NCBI RefSeq assembly: GCF_009931695.1
Contig: NZ_CP048000.1
Location: 2,435,501-2,499,500 of the forward strand
DNA: 64,000 nucleotides
Origin: Anaerocolumna sedimenticola
GTDB taxonomy: Bacteria > Bacillota > Clostridia > Lachnospirales > Lachnospiraceae
Direction: 5' to 3'
The notes under the pieces: generated by a model
Seen by the model: only the letters and a program-made list of their open reading frames with translations
What the model was told of the DNA's origin: nothing
Databases searched by the model: none
In this document: positions 37,614-46,835 of the stretch, piece by piece
How positions within the stretch are numbered: the first letter of the stretch is position 1
How the letters are laid out: each line of letters starts with the position of its first letter
Translations under genes and position numbers: made by a program

Positions 37614-37655
37614 ATGGGCCATTGAGAAAATAATATTTTTTTCAATGGCCCATTT
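37614..37655 (+). terminator. terminator of acetyltransferase gene
   Basis: ATGGGCCATTGA (37614-37625) pairs perfectly with TCAATGGCCCAT (37642-37653), followed by TTTTA. Confidence 0.85.
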
Positions 37656-37814
37656 TACGTTAACAAAGCATATTTTATAATTTATTTATGCTTTTTGAGA
37701 GGAACACAATTAATTTGTCGGGAATATATTATAGTACAATATAAATAAAAACTTGGTTTTGTTTCATTATAAAAATTCTATTTTAATATATTTTACTGGA
37801 GAGGAGGGTGAGTA

Positions 37815-37997
37815 ATGGGTATAGAAGGAATCCAGAAAACTATAGCAGAGCAGAAAAAGCAGCTTGAGAAAACTGCTGAAGAATTAAAAACGGTTCCGGA
37901 AGATATAAAGTCAAGACAGGAGAAAATACTTGATCTTGTGAAAGAAGAATTAACAGCCATAGAAAAAGAATTGGATAAATATTCTGATAAAAAATAA
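37815..37997 (+). CDS. small coiled-coil protein, hypothetical
   Basis: 60 residues, mostly Lys/Glu with heptad-like hydrophobics (IQKTIAEQKKQLEKTAEEL, EELTAIEKELDKY), predicting one long helix or helical hairpin broken at VPEDI. GAGGAGGGTG precedes the ATG and a strong terminator follows, so it looks like a real gene. No family recognised. Confidence 0.7.
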   Translation: MGIEGIQKTIAEQKKQLEKTAEELKTVPEDIKSRQEKILDLVKEELTAIEKELDKYSDKK

Positions 37998-38022
37998 GGA
38001 TTAATCAGTTTATGTGAGTTTC

Positions 38023-38063
38023 AGGAGTTATTGCAAAATGTAGCAGCTTTTGCAATAACTCCT
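38023..38063. terminator. bidirectional terminator
   Basis: AGGAGTTATTGCAAAA (38023-38038) pairs perfectly with TTTTGCAATAACTCCT (38048-38063) between the converging small gene and the AraC regulator. Confidence 0.85.
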
Positions 38064-38065
38064 TA

Positions 38066-38932
38066 TTATGTCCATTCCCTGCGGAATACATTAGGGGTTA
38101 CCCCTTCCCGTTCTTTAAATAAGTTAATAAAATGACTGACATTATTGATACCACAATGATAGGCAATTTCAGAAACGGCTAATTCCGAATATTTCAGTAA
38201 TTCTTTTGCATGACTGATTCTCCGGTCGATTAAATATTCATTGATTGTAATACCGGTATACTTTTTAAATTCTTTCGACATATGAAATTTACTGATATTA
38301 AACTCAAGAGCTAAATCGTCCAGACGAATTGGATTAATGTACTCTCTATTTATCTTGTTTTTTATCAGGTTGATGTACTTGGGAATATTATAACTGAAAT
38401 AATCCTTGGGCATGCTAAGTAATACCAATTCCGTTAACAAACTGACAATTAAATGATTGGTTATCAGTTCACGGTGGACATCCTTCCTTTGATGCAGGGA
38501 AATAATACGTCGAAGAGTACTCTCCAACATAAAAGTGTCGGTAAGGTTAATAAGGCCAAAACCATATTTCGTTAATTCTTCATAAAAAACAGAAGCATTG
38601 AAACCGTTAAAGTGAATCCATAAGATTTCCCAGGGTTCATCCTTAGAGGATTCATAATAATGATGATTCATACAATTAAGAAGAAATACGGTTCCTTTAC
38701 CTAAAATATACTCCTTTTCTTCATAAAGCAGACGTCCATTACCGGATAGGGTATAAACCAGCAGAAAGGAATTCAAATTCTGCCGCTCTGTAAAATAAGG
38801 GTATCTTGTTTGAAAATATCCGGCTTCCTGTATATACAGATAATTATTTTTAGCTGTCTGGCTGGCTGTTTCGATTAAACGTATTGAATTTTCGGATAAG
38901 GTAAGTGAGATACGTTCTAAATAATCTTTCAT
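38066..38932 (-). CDS. AraC family transcriptional regulator
   Basis: 288 residues from the ATG at 38932, preceded by GGGGTG; an in-frame ATG at 38944 overlaps that RBS. The N-terminal cupin-like sensor domain has VYTLSGNGRLLYEEKEYILG and NCMNHHYYES. The C-terminal double HTH has IRLDDLALEFNISKFHMSKE and ISEIAYHCGI-type second helix (SEIAYHCGINNVSHF). It is divergent from the isomerase-like gene, the likely target, with a palindrome between them. Confidence 0.93.
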   Translation of the reverse strand: MKDYLERISLTLSENSIRLIETASQTAKNNYLYIQEAGYFQTRYPYFTERQNLNSFLLVYTLSGNGRLLYEEKEYILGKGTVFLLNCMNHHYYESSKDEPWEILWIHFNGFNASVFYEELTKYGFGLINLTDTFMLESTLRRIISLHQRKDVHRELITNHLIVSLLTELVLLSMPKDYFSYNIPKYINLIKNKINREYINPIRLDDLALEFNISKFHMSKEFKKYTGITINEYLIDRRISHAKELLKYSELAVSEIAYHCGINNVSHFINLFKEREGVTPNVFRREWT

Positions 38933-39025
38933 ATTACACCCCATGTATTTTCCAATTTTATTAATTTAATTAAACAAGATACTATTATTTTTAGCCAATA
39001 TACTTGGATGTATATTTCTTAATAT

Positions 39026-39048
39026 GCTGATATAATCAGTATATCAGC
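39026..39048. promoter_or_regulatory. putative operator/promoter of the isomerase-like gene
   Basis: GCTGATATA (39026-39034) and TATATCAGC (39040-39048) form an inverted repeat. The TATAAT box 39031-39036 overlaps it. ATCAG recurs three times in 39035-39055, as expected for direct-repeat AraC sites. Confidence 0.45.
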
Positions 39049-39094
39049 AATCAGTAACATTTACAAGATAATATGAAAAACAGGAGGATATCAT

Positions 39095-40606
39095 ATGTCA
39101 AAAATGATGCATATAAAAGAAACAAAAAAGCCGAGAATCGGATTATATACCGTAGGGCTAAAAACTTATTGGAGCCAGTTTCCCGGATTAAAAGAAAGAA
39201 TGATGGAATACGGAAAATTTATTGAAAATAAAATGGCCGGATTCGCCAATGCGGAAATTTTTAACTATGGGTTAGTGGATACCGCAGATTCCGGAAGAAA
39301 TGCCGGTGATTATTTTAATGAAAACAAGGTGGACTTGATCTTTTGTCACAGTGGTACTTATGTTACCAGTGACTGTGTACTTCCGGTACATCAGGCTTCA
39401 AAGGCACCGGTTGTTGTACTTAATTTACAGCCTACAGCACGAATTAATTATGAAAAAACAACCACCGGAGAATGGCTCGCTTTTTGCGGAGCCTGTGTGG
39501 TACCGGAAATTTCCAATGCATTTAACCGTGCAGGTATAAAATATCGTGTTATAAATGGTTTACTAGGTCTTAATTATACAACTGATATTTCTCTGACCGA
39601 TGAAGTAACAGAAAATAGACCGGAAGCAGTACGTGCATGGAGAGAGATAGAAGAATGGATAAAAGCCGCAGGCGTAAAAAGTGCATTAAGCCATGCCAGA
39701 TTTGGTTTCCTAGGTAATACTTACAGCGGAATGCTTGATATGTACAGCGATTTTACTATGGTACAAGCCCAGACAGGTGTTCATATTGAAGTATTGGAGA
39801 TGTGCGATTTAGACCGTCAGATGAAACTGGTAACAGAGGAGGAAATTAAAGATAAAATATCGGAAATATATAATATGTTTGAAATCAGTGAAGATTCTGC
39901 GGCGGATCCCATTGCAAAAAAACCTACCGAGGAACAGCTTTATTGGTCAGCTAAAGTTGCTGCTGCTCAGGAAAGATTGGTAAAAGAATATAATCTGGAT
40001 TCATTAACCTATTATTACCACGGCGCACCCGAAGGTGAATATGAAAAATTACAGGGTGGTTTTATTGTTGGACATTCCTTATTAACAGCAAAAGGGATAC
40101 CTTGCTCCGGTGAGGGTGATTTAAAAACAGCCCTTGCTATGAAAATTTGTGATATTTTAGGTGTCGGCGGAAGTTTCTGTGAAATAGTTGTTACTGACTA
40201 TGTGGACGGAACGATACTTTTAGGACATGACGGACCATTCCATCTGGAGATTGCTAAAGGAAAACCGATTTTAAGAGGAATGGGGCTTTATCATGGGAAA
40301 CAGGGCACAGGCGTTTCCGTGGAAGCAAAGGTAAGAACAGGAAATATTACAACTTTAAATATGACACAAACCGGTGACGGCAAATTAAAGATGATATCCA
40401 GTGAAGCAGAATCTACCGATGGTACGATTATGACCATTGGAAATACACAAACTCCGGTTAAATTCAAAAAAGATCCGGATACCTATATGGAACAGTGGTT
40501 TACTGAAGCGCCGACCCATCATTTTGCGATGTCAGTTGGCCATAATGCCTCACTTTTCCGAAAGGTTGCTGATCTTTTAAATATAAATCATATAGAACTC
40601 AAATAA
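39095..40606 (+). CDS. L-fucose/L-arabinose isomerase family protein
   Basis: 503 residues with the fold signature of the arabinose/fucose isomerase superfamily: N-terminal RIGLYTVGLKTYWSQFPGL, central FCHSGTYVTSDCVLPV and C-terminal PCSGEGDLKTALAM, with Glu near 340 and GHDGPFHLEI as candidate metal/substrate residues. It ends GHNASLFRKVADLLNI. It probably interconverts an aldose and ketose; the sugar is not evident. AGGAGG precedes the ATG. Transcribed away from the AraC regulator. Confidence 0.85.
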   Translation: MSKMMHIKETKKPRIGLYTVGLKTYWSQFPGLKERMMEYGKFIENKMAGFANAEIFNYGLVDTADSGRNAGDYFNENKVDLIFCHSGTYVTSDCVLPVHQASKAPVVVLNLQPTARINYEKTTTGEWLAFCGACVVPEISNAFNRAGIKYRVINGLLGLNYTTDISLTDEVTENRPEAVRAWREIEEWIKAAGVKSALSHARFGFLGNTYSGMLDMYSDFTMVQAQTGVHIEVLEMCDLDRQMKLVTEEEIKDKISEIYNMFEISEDSAADPIAKKPTEEQLYWSAKVAAAQERLVKEYNLDSLTYYYHGAPEGEYEKLQGGFIVGHSLLTAKGIPCSGEGDLKTALAMKICDILGVGGSFCEIVVTDYVDGTILLGHDGPFHLEIAKGKPILRGMGLYHGKQGTGVSVEAKVRTGNITTLNMTQTGDGKLKMISSEAESTDGTIMTIGNTQTPVKFKKDPDTYMEQWFTEAPTHHFAMSVGHNASLFRKVADLLNINHIELK

Positions 40607-40653
40607 CTATTCTATACTTCTGTTTCTGCTATATAAAATATGGAACTCTTTAA

Positions 40654-40707
40654 GGGGCTGCCTAAAAATCTTACTACAGCTTAACTTGCATAAGATTTAA
40701 GCAGCCC
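40654..40707. terminator. GGGGCTGC hairpin, probable bidirectional terminator
   Basis: GGGCTGC (40655-40661) pairs with GCAGCCC (40701-40707). An inner AATCTT (40667-40672)/AAGATT (40692-40697) stem continues it. Lies between the converging isomerase-like and GNAT genes and resembles the GGGGCTGYTGC elements elsewhere. Confidence 0.6.
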
Positions 40708-40731
40708 TGGAATTTAAATAAATCTCTTGTT

Positions 40732-41265
40732 TTAATTTTGATTCCATTCTTCAGATAGAATTGCGTATTCATAAGCATCTATCCAGATGGGAAGATTCTC
40801 TTTATCCATTTTAAAATATCTTAGTTTACGGTAATGACCTTCCCTCCTCATATGTAGACGTTCCAGAAGTTTCCATGATGCCGTATTCTTCGTATCGCAT
40901 CTTGCGACAATACGTCTTGCATTAAGATTATAAAAGGCATAATCCATAATAGCCCGTGCACTTTCCGTAGCGTAACCAAACTTCTGGTAAGCGGTATGAA
41001 AGACATAACCGATTTCCCAAGTTTCAAATTCCTGTTTTTCAAAATAAATATTTCCGATTAATTTATTATTTTCTTTTAATATAACAGCCCAAAAAGCGTC
41101 GTTGCCGGAACGGTTAATAGCTTCCTGCCTGCTTTCTTCTTCCGTATATGTTTCATAAGGTTCGAATTTTACCACATCTTCATCGGAAAGATATTCATGT
41201 AAATCTTTCCAGTCTTCAGGTCTGAAGCTGCGGAGACGTAACCTTTGCGTTTCTATTTCTTTCAT
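40732..41265 (-). CDS. GNAT family N-acetyltransferase (RimJ/RimL type)
   Basis: 177 residues: TQRLRLRSFRPEDWKDL at the N-terminus, WEIGYVFHTAYQKFGYATES for the acetyl-CoA loop, and NTASWKLLERLHMRREGH near the end. Likely N-terminal protein or small-molecule acetylation; substrate unknown. AAGGAGAT precedes the ATG. Confidence 0.9.
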   Translation of the reverse strand: MKEIETQRLRLRSFRPEDWKDLHEYLSDEDVVKFEPYETYTEEESRQEAINRSGNDAFWAVILKENNKLIGNIYFEKQEFETWEIGYVFHTAYQKFGYATESARAIMDYAFYNLNARRIVARCDTKNTASWKLLERLHMRREGHYRKLRYFKMDKENLPIWIDAYEYAILSEEWNQN

Positions 41266-41517
41266 GCTATCTCCTTTATGCTTTTATTATGATTTCAATT
41301 GTATGGCTCAGAATACCGCCTTTATCTGAAATCAAAAAAACTATTTCCAATAAGATTATATTCTGTAAAATTATAACAAGCAACGGAAATAATAATTATA
41401 GTAATTTTTGCCTGGACTTTATTTCCACACCAATGTAAAATAATTAATGGATTGGTAAGTTAATAGAAGAACTATAAAATATAAAGAGATAGCGGTAAGA
41501 AAGGAATAAAGTAATAA

Positions 41518-41793
41518 ATGAAACTACTTTTTTTAATTTGTATCGTATATTTAACTGTAATTAATCTCGCAGGTTTCCTGGTTATGGGTATTGATAAGCA
41601 GAAAGCTAAGAAAAATCAATGGCGGATAAAGGAGAAAACACTTTTTACTTTTGCAATAATCGGAGGAAGTGTCGGATCCATCTTAGGTATGTTCCTCTTT
41701 CATCATAAAACGAAACATTACCGTTTTATGATTGGTATGCCGGCAATCTTGATTATACAGGTAATACTGATTATTTTTTTGCTCACATTATAA
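41518..41793 (+). CDS. DUF1294 family small membrane protein
   Basis: 91 residues: two or three membrane helices with the DUF1294 pattern GFLVMGIDKQKAKKNQWRI, GGSVGSILGMFLFHHKTKH. Function unknown. The ATG follows AAAGGAAT at a rather long distance. Confidence 0.88.
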   Translation: MKLLFLICIVYLTVINLAGFLVMGIDKQKAKKNQWRIKEKTLFTFAIIGGSVGSILGMFLFHHKTKHYRFMIGMPAILIIQVILIIFLLTL

Positions 41794-41881
41794 GAATGGA
41801 GTTTTTTTAAAGCCTAAATCTTTCTGTATAAGGAAGAAATGACTTACATAAAAATATATATGGCAGATTTTAAATGTCTCA

Positions 41882-41910
41882 TTGAAAACAAAACTTATCT
41901 AGAGTATAAT
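41882..41910 (+). promoter_or_regulatory. promoter of symporter-paaK operon
   Basis: TTGAAA (41882-41887), a 17-bp spacer and TATAAT (41905-41910). Confidence 0.75.
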
Positions 41911-41927
41911 AAATTTAACGCACTAAA

Positions 41928-41963
41928 GCTGTGATGTTTAAACGCTTTAAACCGTAACACAGC
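41928..41963 (+). promoter_or_regulatory. leader hairpin of symporter-paaK operon
   Basis: GCTGTG (41928-41933) pairs with CACAGC (41958-41963), with an inner GTTTAAA/TTTAAAC stem. It lies in the 5' leader between promoter and RBS; function unknown. Confidence 0.45.
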
Positions 41964-41998
41964 AAAGCGCAACAATTTATTATATAAGGAGAAGGTAT

Positions 41999-43492
41999 AT
42001 GGAGTACATAATCTGCTTAGTTGTTTATTTAGCAATCATGATGGGGGTTAGTTTCTATTCGAAAGCCCGTACGAAAAATGTCAATGATTACGCTTTAGGG
42101 GGGCGTTCCATTCCGTCATGGATGTCGGCATTTTCTTATGGTACGGCTTATTTTTCTGCGGTTATTTTAATCGGACATGCAGGTAAAAACGGATGGACCT
42201 TTGGACTTGGAGCATTTTGGATAGTAATCGGTAATTCACTGTTAGGTACATATTTAGCATGGAAAGTACTAGGAGCAAGGACAAGAGAAATGACACAAAG
42301 GCTGGGAGCAGCCACCATGCCTCAGTTTTTTGGTATTCGTTATAAAGATCCGAAACTTAAGATTATCTCTTCCCTGATTATTTTTGTCTTTTTAGTTCCG
42401 TATGCAGCGTCTGTATACAAAGGACTGGGATATCTGTTTCAAATTACGTTTAATATGAATGAAAGAGTAATTATGTTAATTATGACAGTAATCACAGCCT
42501 TATATTTATTTACAGGGGGATTTATAGCCGCATCCATAGCTGATTTTATACAAGGTGTTATTATGATAATTGGTGTTTGCCTTTTAATATATTTTATCGT
42601 GGCAGCTCCTGAAGTAAATGGAATTACCCACGGTATCGAGGGTCTAAAGAATATTGACCCGGATTTAATTAAACCATTAACGAAAGATACCGCGTTGCCT
42701 ATTTTATCCCTGGTAATAATGACCAGCTTAGGAACCTGGGGACTGCCGCAGATGGTTAGTAAATTCTATACCATAAAAAGCGAAAAATCCATTCCTACTG
42801 CAAAAATCGTTTCCACTCTATTTGCGGTAATTATTACAACGGGAGCATATACAATGGGCACCATGAGCCGTTTAATTCTCAATAATGACGAAAATAAATT
42901 TACAGTAGATGGTAAATTGGTTTATGATAAGATTGTACCAATGGTAATTAACCAAACGCTTCCAAAGATTGTTATCGGAATCTTATTAGTTGTTATTCTG
43001 GCAGCGTCCATGTCAACCCTGGCATCCATAGTGCTTGCGTCCAGTACGACTTTTGTAATGGATTTGGTAAAACCTATAACCGGTGATAAATTAAACGATA
43101 AAAATACAGTTACCCTGCTTCGGATATGCTGTATCGTATTTGTAGCTGCTGCTTATTTTCTGGCTACGGGTAACAGCCCTATATTAAGTCTGAATTCCCT
43201 TTCCTGGGGAGTGGTGTCCGGCTGTATGCTGGCTCCGTATTTAATGGGTCTGTATTGGAAAAACGCAACGAAAACTGGTGTGTATGCAAGTATAATATCC
43301 GCAATAATAATAATGGCAGTGGGTGTTATGAAATATTCCATCAACAGTCCTATGATTACGACGGTAAGTGCCTGTGCAATGATAATACCGATTCTGGTAT
43401 TATATGTTGTAAGCCTGGTAACAAGGCTTTATGAACAAGCACATATTGAATATATATTTAACAAAACCGAAAATATGGAGGCTGATTTATGA
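41999..43492 (+). CDS. sodium:solute symporter family protein
   Basis: 497 residues, about 13 membrane helices. It starts MEYIICLVVYLAIMMGVSFY, then DYALGGRSIPSWMSAFSYGTAYFSAV, characteristic of the SSS family with sodium-site residues in the first core helix. AAGGAGA precedes the ATG. Its TGA overlaps the ATG of the next paaK gene (ATGA at 43489), implying translational coupling. Import of an arylacetate or aromatic metabolite for that ligase is inference. Confidence 0.9.
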   Translation: MEYIICLVVYLAIMMGVSFYSKARTKNVNDYALGGRSIPSWMSAFSYGTAYFSAVILIGHAGKNGWTFGLGAFWIVIGNSLLGTYLAWKVLGARTREMTQRLGAATMPQFFGIRYKDPKLKIISSLIIFVFLVPYAASVYKGLGYLFQITFNMNERVIMLIMTVITALYLFTGGFIAASIADFIQGVIMIIGVCLLIYFIVAAPEVNGITHGIEGLKNIDPDLIKPLTKDTALPILSLVIMTSLGTWGLPQMVSKFYTIKSEKSIPTAKIVSTLFAVIITTGAYTMGTMSRLILNNDENKFTVDGKLVYDKIVPMVINQTLPKIVIGILLVVILAASMSTLASIVLASSTTFVMDLVKPITGDKLNDKNTVTLLRICCIVFVAAAYFLATGNSPILSLNSLSWGVVSGCMLAPYLMGLYWKNATKTGVYASIISAIIIMAVGVMKYSINSPMITTVSACAMIIPILVLYVVSLVTRLYEQAHIEYIFNKTENMEADL

Positions 43493-44796
43493 TTTGGGCA
43501 AAAGAAGAAAGTTTGCCGAGAGCTGAACTGGAACAACTTCAGCTGGCAAGATTAAAAGAAACGGTAAAGCGTGTATATGATAAGGTTCCGGCTTATCGTA
43601 TAAAGATGGAAGAAAACGGGATAAAACCGGAACATGTTCAATCACTGGAAGATTTAAAGAATCTACCATTCACTAATAAAAAGGATTTAAGAGATAATTA
43701 TCCCTTTGGCTTATTTACAGTACCAAAAAGTGAGTTGGTGCGTATACATGCTTCTTCCGGTACAACCGGGAAACCTACCGTAGTTGGTTATACCAGAAAA
43801 GATTTAAAAGTCTGGACCGAATTAGTCACCAGAATAGCGGTATTAGGCGGTGCCACAAAAGAAGATGTGGCGCAGATCTGTTTTGGCTACGGGATGTTCA
43901 CAGGAGCTTTGGGACTTCATTATGGTTTGGAGAATTTAGGTGCCAGCGTCTGTCCTACTTCATCCGGTAATACACAAAAACAGATTATGTATATGAAAGA
44001 TTTTGAAACCACATTATTGGTTGCCACTCCCTCCTATGCCTTACATATCGCAGAAGTTGCAAAAAATATGGGGATTGATCCGGCAACGGATCTAAAGGTT
44101 AAAATAGGTTTATTTGGTGGTGAGGGTATGACGGAACCTATGAGAGAAGAGATGTATAAACTTTGGGGAAGAAATATGAAGGTAACCCAAAACTATGGTA
44201 TGAGTGAGTTAATGGGTCCGGGTGTTTCCGGAGAATGTCTGGAACTAAAGGGAATGCATATTAACGAAGATCATTTCATTCCTGAAATAATTGATCCGGC
44301 AACCGGTGAAGTATTACCTCAAGGTTTCAAGGGCGAATTAGTTATTACCTGTATCACCAAAGAAGCTCTCCCATTAATCCGTTATAGGACAAAGGATATC
44401 ACAAGACTTATGTATGAACCCTGCAAATGCGGAAGAACTACGGTAAGAATGGAGAACTTATCCGGCCGTTCCGACGATATGCTGATTATAAGAGGAGTTA
44501 ATGTATTTCCTTCCCAGATAGAAGAAGTATTATTAAAAACTTCTGAAATCGGTCCTCATTATGAAATTATTGTAGATAGAAAAAACCATCTTGATACAAT
44601 GGAAATTAAGGTAGAATTAGTAGACGATACCTTACTAGAATCCTATGCCAGATTAGAAGAGTTAAATAAAAAAATTCACGGTAACTTAAAAGTTGTTCTG
44701 GGTCTGGATGCTAATATTAAACTGGTAGCGCCAAGAAGCCTGCAGCGATTTGAAGGTAAAGCCAAGCGAGTCACAGATCTGCGAAACTTAAGTTAA
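43489..44796 (+). CDS. paaK: phenylacetate-CoA ligase (first of two)
   Basis: 435 residues. AMP-forming ligase motifs are SSGTTGKPTVVGY (P-loop-like), [36 protein letters not shown] and a C-terminal catalytic Lys in EGKAKRV. It activates phenylacetate, indoleacetate or similar acids to the CoA thioester. Translationally coupled to the symporter. The last 12 codons and stop lie in the first unit of a 49-bp tandem repeat. Confidence 0.95.
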   Translation: MIWAKEESLPRAELEQLQLARLKETVKRVYDKVPAYRIKMEENGIKPEHVQSLEDLKNLPFTNKKDLRDNYPFGLFTVPKSELVRIHASSGTTGKPTVVGYTRKDLKVWTELVTRIAVLGGATKEDVAQICFGYGMFTGALGLHYGLENLGASVCPTSSGNTQKQIMYMKDFETTLLVATPSYALHIAEVAKNMGIDPATDLKVKIGLFGGEGMTEPMREEMYKLWGRNMKVTQNYGMSELMGPGVSGECLELKGMHINEDHFIPEIIDPATGEVLPQGFKGELVITCITKEALPLIRYRTKDITRLMYEPCKCGRTTVRMENLSGRSDDMLIIRGVNVFPSQIEEVLLKTSEIGPHYEIIVDRKNHLDTMEIKVELVDDTLLESYARLEELNKKIHGNLKVVLGLDANIKLVAPRSLQRFEGKAKRVTDLRNLS

Positions 44797-44966
44797 AGAG
44801 CTTGGCTTTGCCAAGCGGGTCACAGATCTGCGAAACTTAAGTTAAAGAGCTTGGCTTTGCCAAGCGAGTCACAGATCTGCGAAACTTAAGTTAAAGAGCT
44901 TGGCTTTGCCAAGCGAGTCACAGATCTAAGAAATTTGAGTTAAAGAGCTTGGCTTTGCCAAGCGGG
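44761..44966. repeat. 49-bp tandem repeat at the 3' end of paaK
   Basis: Units start at 44761, 44810, 44859 and 44908, with a partial fifth from 44957. Unit 1 comprises the last paaK codons, its stop and half of a hairpin; the others are non-coding copies, nearly identical apart from G/A changes and divergence in unit 4. Each junction forms AGCTTGGC-TTT-GCCAAGC, so the RNA would carry a row of four terminator-like hairpins. Confidence 0.95.
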
Positions 44967-45091
44967 TTTCATTAATATACACATGAAAGGCAGATTGAGG
45001 CTATAAGAATTCGTATCAGTTGGTATATTCGAAAAATTACATAGTTTTGCAATTACCAATAAAGCCTCATTAAATGAAAGGAGACATTATA

Positions 45092-46831
45092 GTGAAAGAC
45101 AAAGTAATCATGTTGGGAAATGAAGCATTTGCCAGGGGTGCCTATGAAGCAGGAGTTAAAGTTTCCGCGGCTTATCCCGGGACACCAAGTACAGAAATAA
45201 GTGAAAACATTATTAAATATAAGGAGATTTATGCTGAGTGGTCACCCAATGAAAAAGTGGCTATGGAGGTAGCCATAGGAGCCTCCATGAGCGGTGTCCG
45301 TGCCATGGCTTCTATGAAACATGTTGGGTTAAATGTAGCGGCAGATCCCTTATTTACCGTTTCCTATATTGGTGTTACAGGTGGATTGGTTGCAGTAGTT
45401 GCCGATGACCCCGGTCTTTATAGTTCCCAGAATGAACAGGATACCAGAGCAGTTGCCAGAGCTGCCAAAGTACCGGTCTTAGAGCCGTCCGACAGTGCGG
45501 AAGCAAAAGAATTTATGAAATATGCTTTTGATTTAAGTGAAAAATATGATACGCCGGTAATCGTACGCAGTACTACAAGATTATCCCATTCCCAGGGTAT
45601 GGTGGAATTAGATGACAGGTTTGAACCGGAGGATAAACCCTATGAAAGGAACACTGCAAAAAATGTTATGATGCCGGGAAATGCAAAAAACAGGCATGTG
45701 GTGGTGGAACAAAGGGAGATTGCATTAGCGGAAGATGGGTGCGGTTTTCCGATTAACAAAGTAGAATATCAGGATACCGGAATCGGCATCATTACCTCTG
45801 GAATTCCGTATCAATATGTAAAAGAAGCATTGCCGGATGCTTCCGTATTAAAATTAGGTTTAGTGAATCCTCTTCCAAAAAAATTAATTGAAGAATTTGC
45901 AGCTAAAGTTGATAAATTATACATAGTGGAAGAATTAGATCCAATAATTGAAGAGCAGGTTAAATCCTGGGGAATTAAAGCAATCGGTAAGGAAATCTTT
46001 ACGCTTCAGGGTGAATACAGTGCCAATTTACTGAGGACAGCCATACTTGGAGAAAAACTAAAATTAAATAAACCGGAAGAAGTACCACAACGGCCGCCGA
46101 TTCTGTGTCCGGGATGTCCGCACAGAAGCGTTTATTCTATATTAAATAAATTAAAAATACATGCGGCAGGAGATATCGGCTGTTATACTCTTGGTGCAGT
46201 AGCTCCGTTAAGTGTAGTAGATACCACGGTATGTATGGGAGCAAGTATCAGTACCTTACATGGAATGGAAAAAGCAAAGGGTAAGGATTATATCAAAAAC
46301 TGGGTGGCTGTTATCGGTGATTCCACTTTTCTTCATACAGGTATTAATTCATTAATGAATATGGTATACAACCAAAGTACCGGAACCGTATTAATTCTGG
46401 ATAATTCAACCACAGGTATGACCGGTCATCAGGATCATGCTGCCACCGGTAAAACTTTAATGGGAGATGTAACCTATTCTATTGATATTCCAGGACTTTG
46501 CAGGTCCATAGGAATTAACCATGTGGTAGTGGTTCCGGCATTTGACACGGATCAGCTAACAAAGGTTATAAAAGAAGAGACTGCCAGAGATGAGATTTCT
46601 GTCATTATCACAAAAGCACCTTGTGTGTTATTAAATAAGAAAAAAATAAGCAGTCAGTACAGAGTAAAAGCTGAAGCATGTAAAAAATGCGGAATGTGCT
46701 TAAAACCCGGTTGTCCGGCCATTACGAAAAAAGAAGACGGTACTACCGGAATAAATGAAACCATGTGTAACGGTTGCGGATTATGTTATGGCTTATGTAA
46801 ATTTAATGCGATAGAGAAAGTAGAGGTGTAA
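45092..46831 (+). CDS. iorA: indolepyruvate ferredoxin oxidoreductase, alpha subunit
   Basis: 579 residues from GTG (45092), with GAAAGGAG 8 nt upstream; an in-frame ATG at 45074 overlaps that RBS. The N-terminal pyrimidine-like domain has AAYPGTPSTEISENI, and the TPP-binding domain has CPGCPHRS and GDSTFLHTGINSLMNMVYN. Two [4Fe-4S] ferredoxin motifs close the protein (CKKCGMCLKPGC and CNGCGLCYGLC). It decarboxylates aryl pyruvates to arylacetyl-CoA while reducing ferredoxin. Confidence 0.96.
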   Translation: MKDKVIMLGNEAFARGAYEAGVKVSAAYPGTPSTEISENIIKYKEIYAEWSPNEKVAMEVAIGASMSGVRAMASMKHVGLNVAADPLFTVSYIGVTGGLVAVVADDPGLYSSQNEQDTRAVARAAKVPVLEPSDSAEAKEFMKYAFDLSEKYDTPVIVRSTTRLSHSQGMVELDDRFEPEDKPYERNTAKNVMMPGNAKNRHVVVEQREIALAEDGCGFPINKVEYQDTGIGIITSGIPYQYVKEALPDASVLKLGLVNPLPKKLIEEFAAKVDKLYIVEELDPIIEEQVKSWGIKAIGKEIFTLQGEYSANLLRTAILGEKLKLNKPEEVPQRPPILCPGCPHRSVYSILNKLKIHAAGDIGCYTLGAVAPLSVVDTTVCMGASISTLHGMEKAKGKDYIKNWVAVIGDSTFLHTGINSLMNMVYNQSTGTVLILDNSTTGMTGHQDHAATGKTLMGDVTYSIDIPGLCRSIGINHVVVVPAFDTDQLTKVIKEETARDEISVIITKAPCVLLNKKKISSQYRVKAEACKKCGMCLKPGCPAITKKEDGTTGINETMCNGCGLCYGLCKFNAIEKVEV

Positions 46832-46835
46832 TGAC

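Noticed and set aside
44761..44966. CRISPR-like array
   Set aside because: Units are contiguous head-to-tail copies of a gene end with no spacers and no cas genes.
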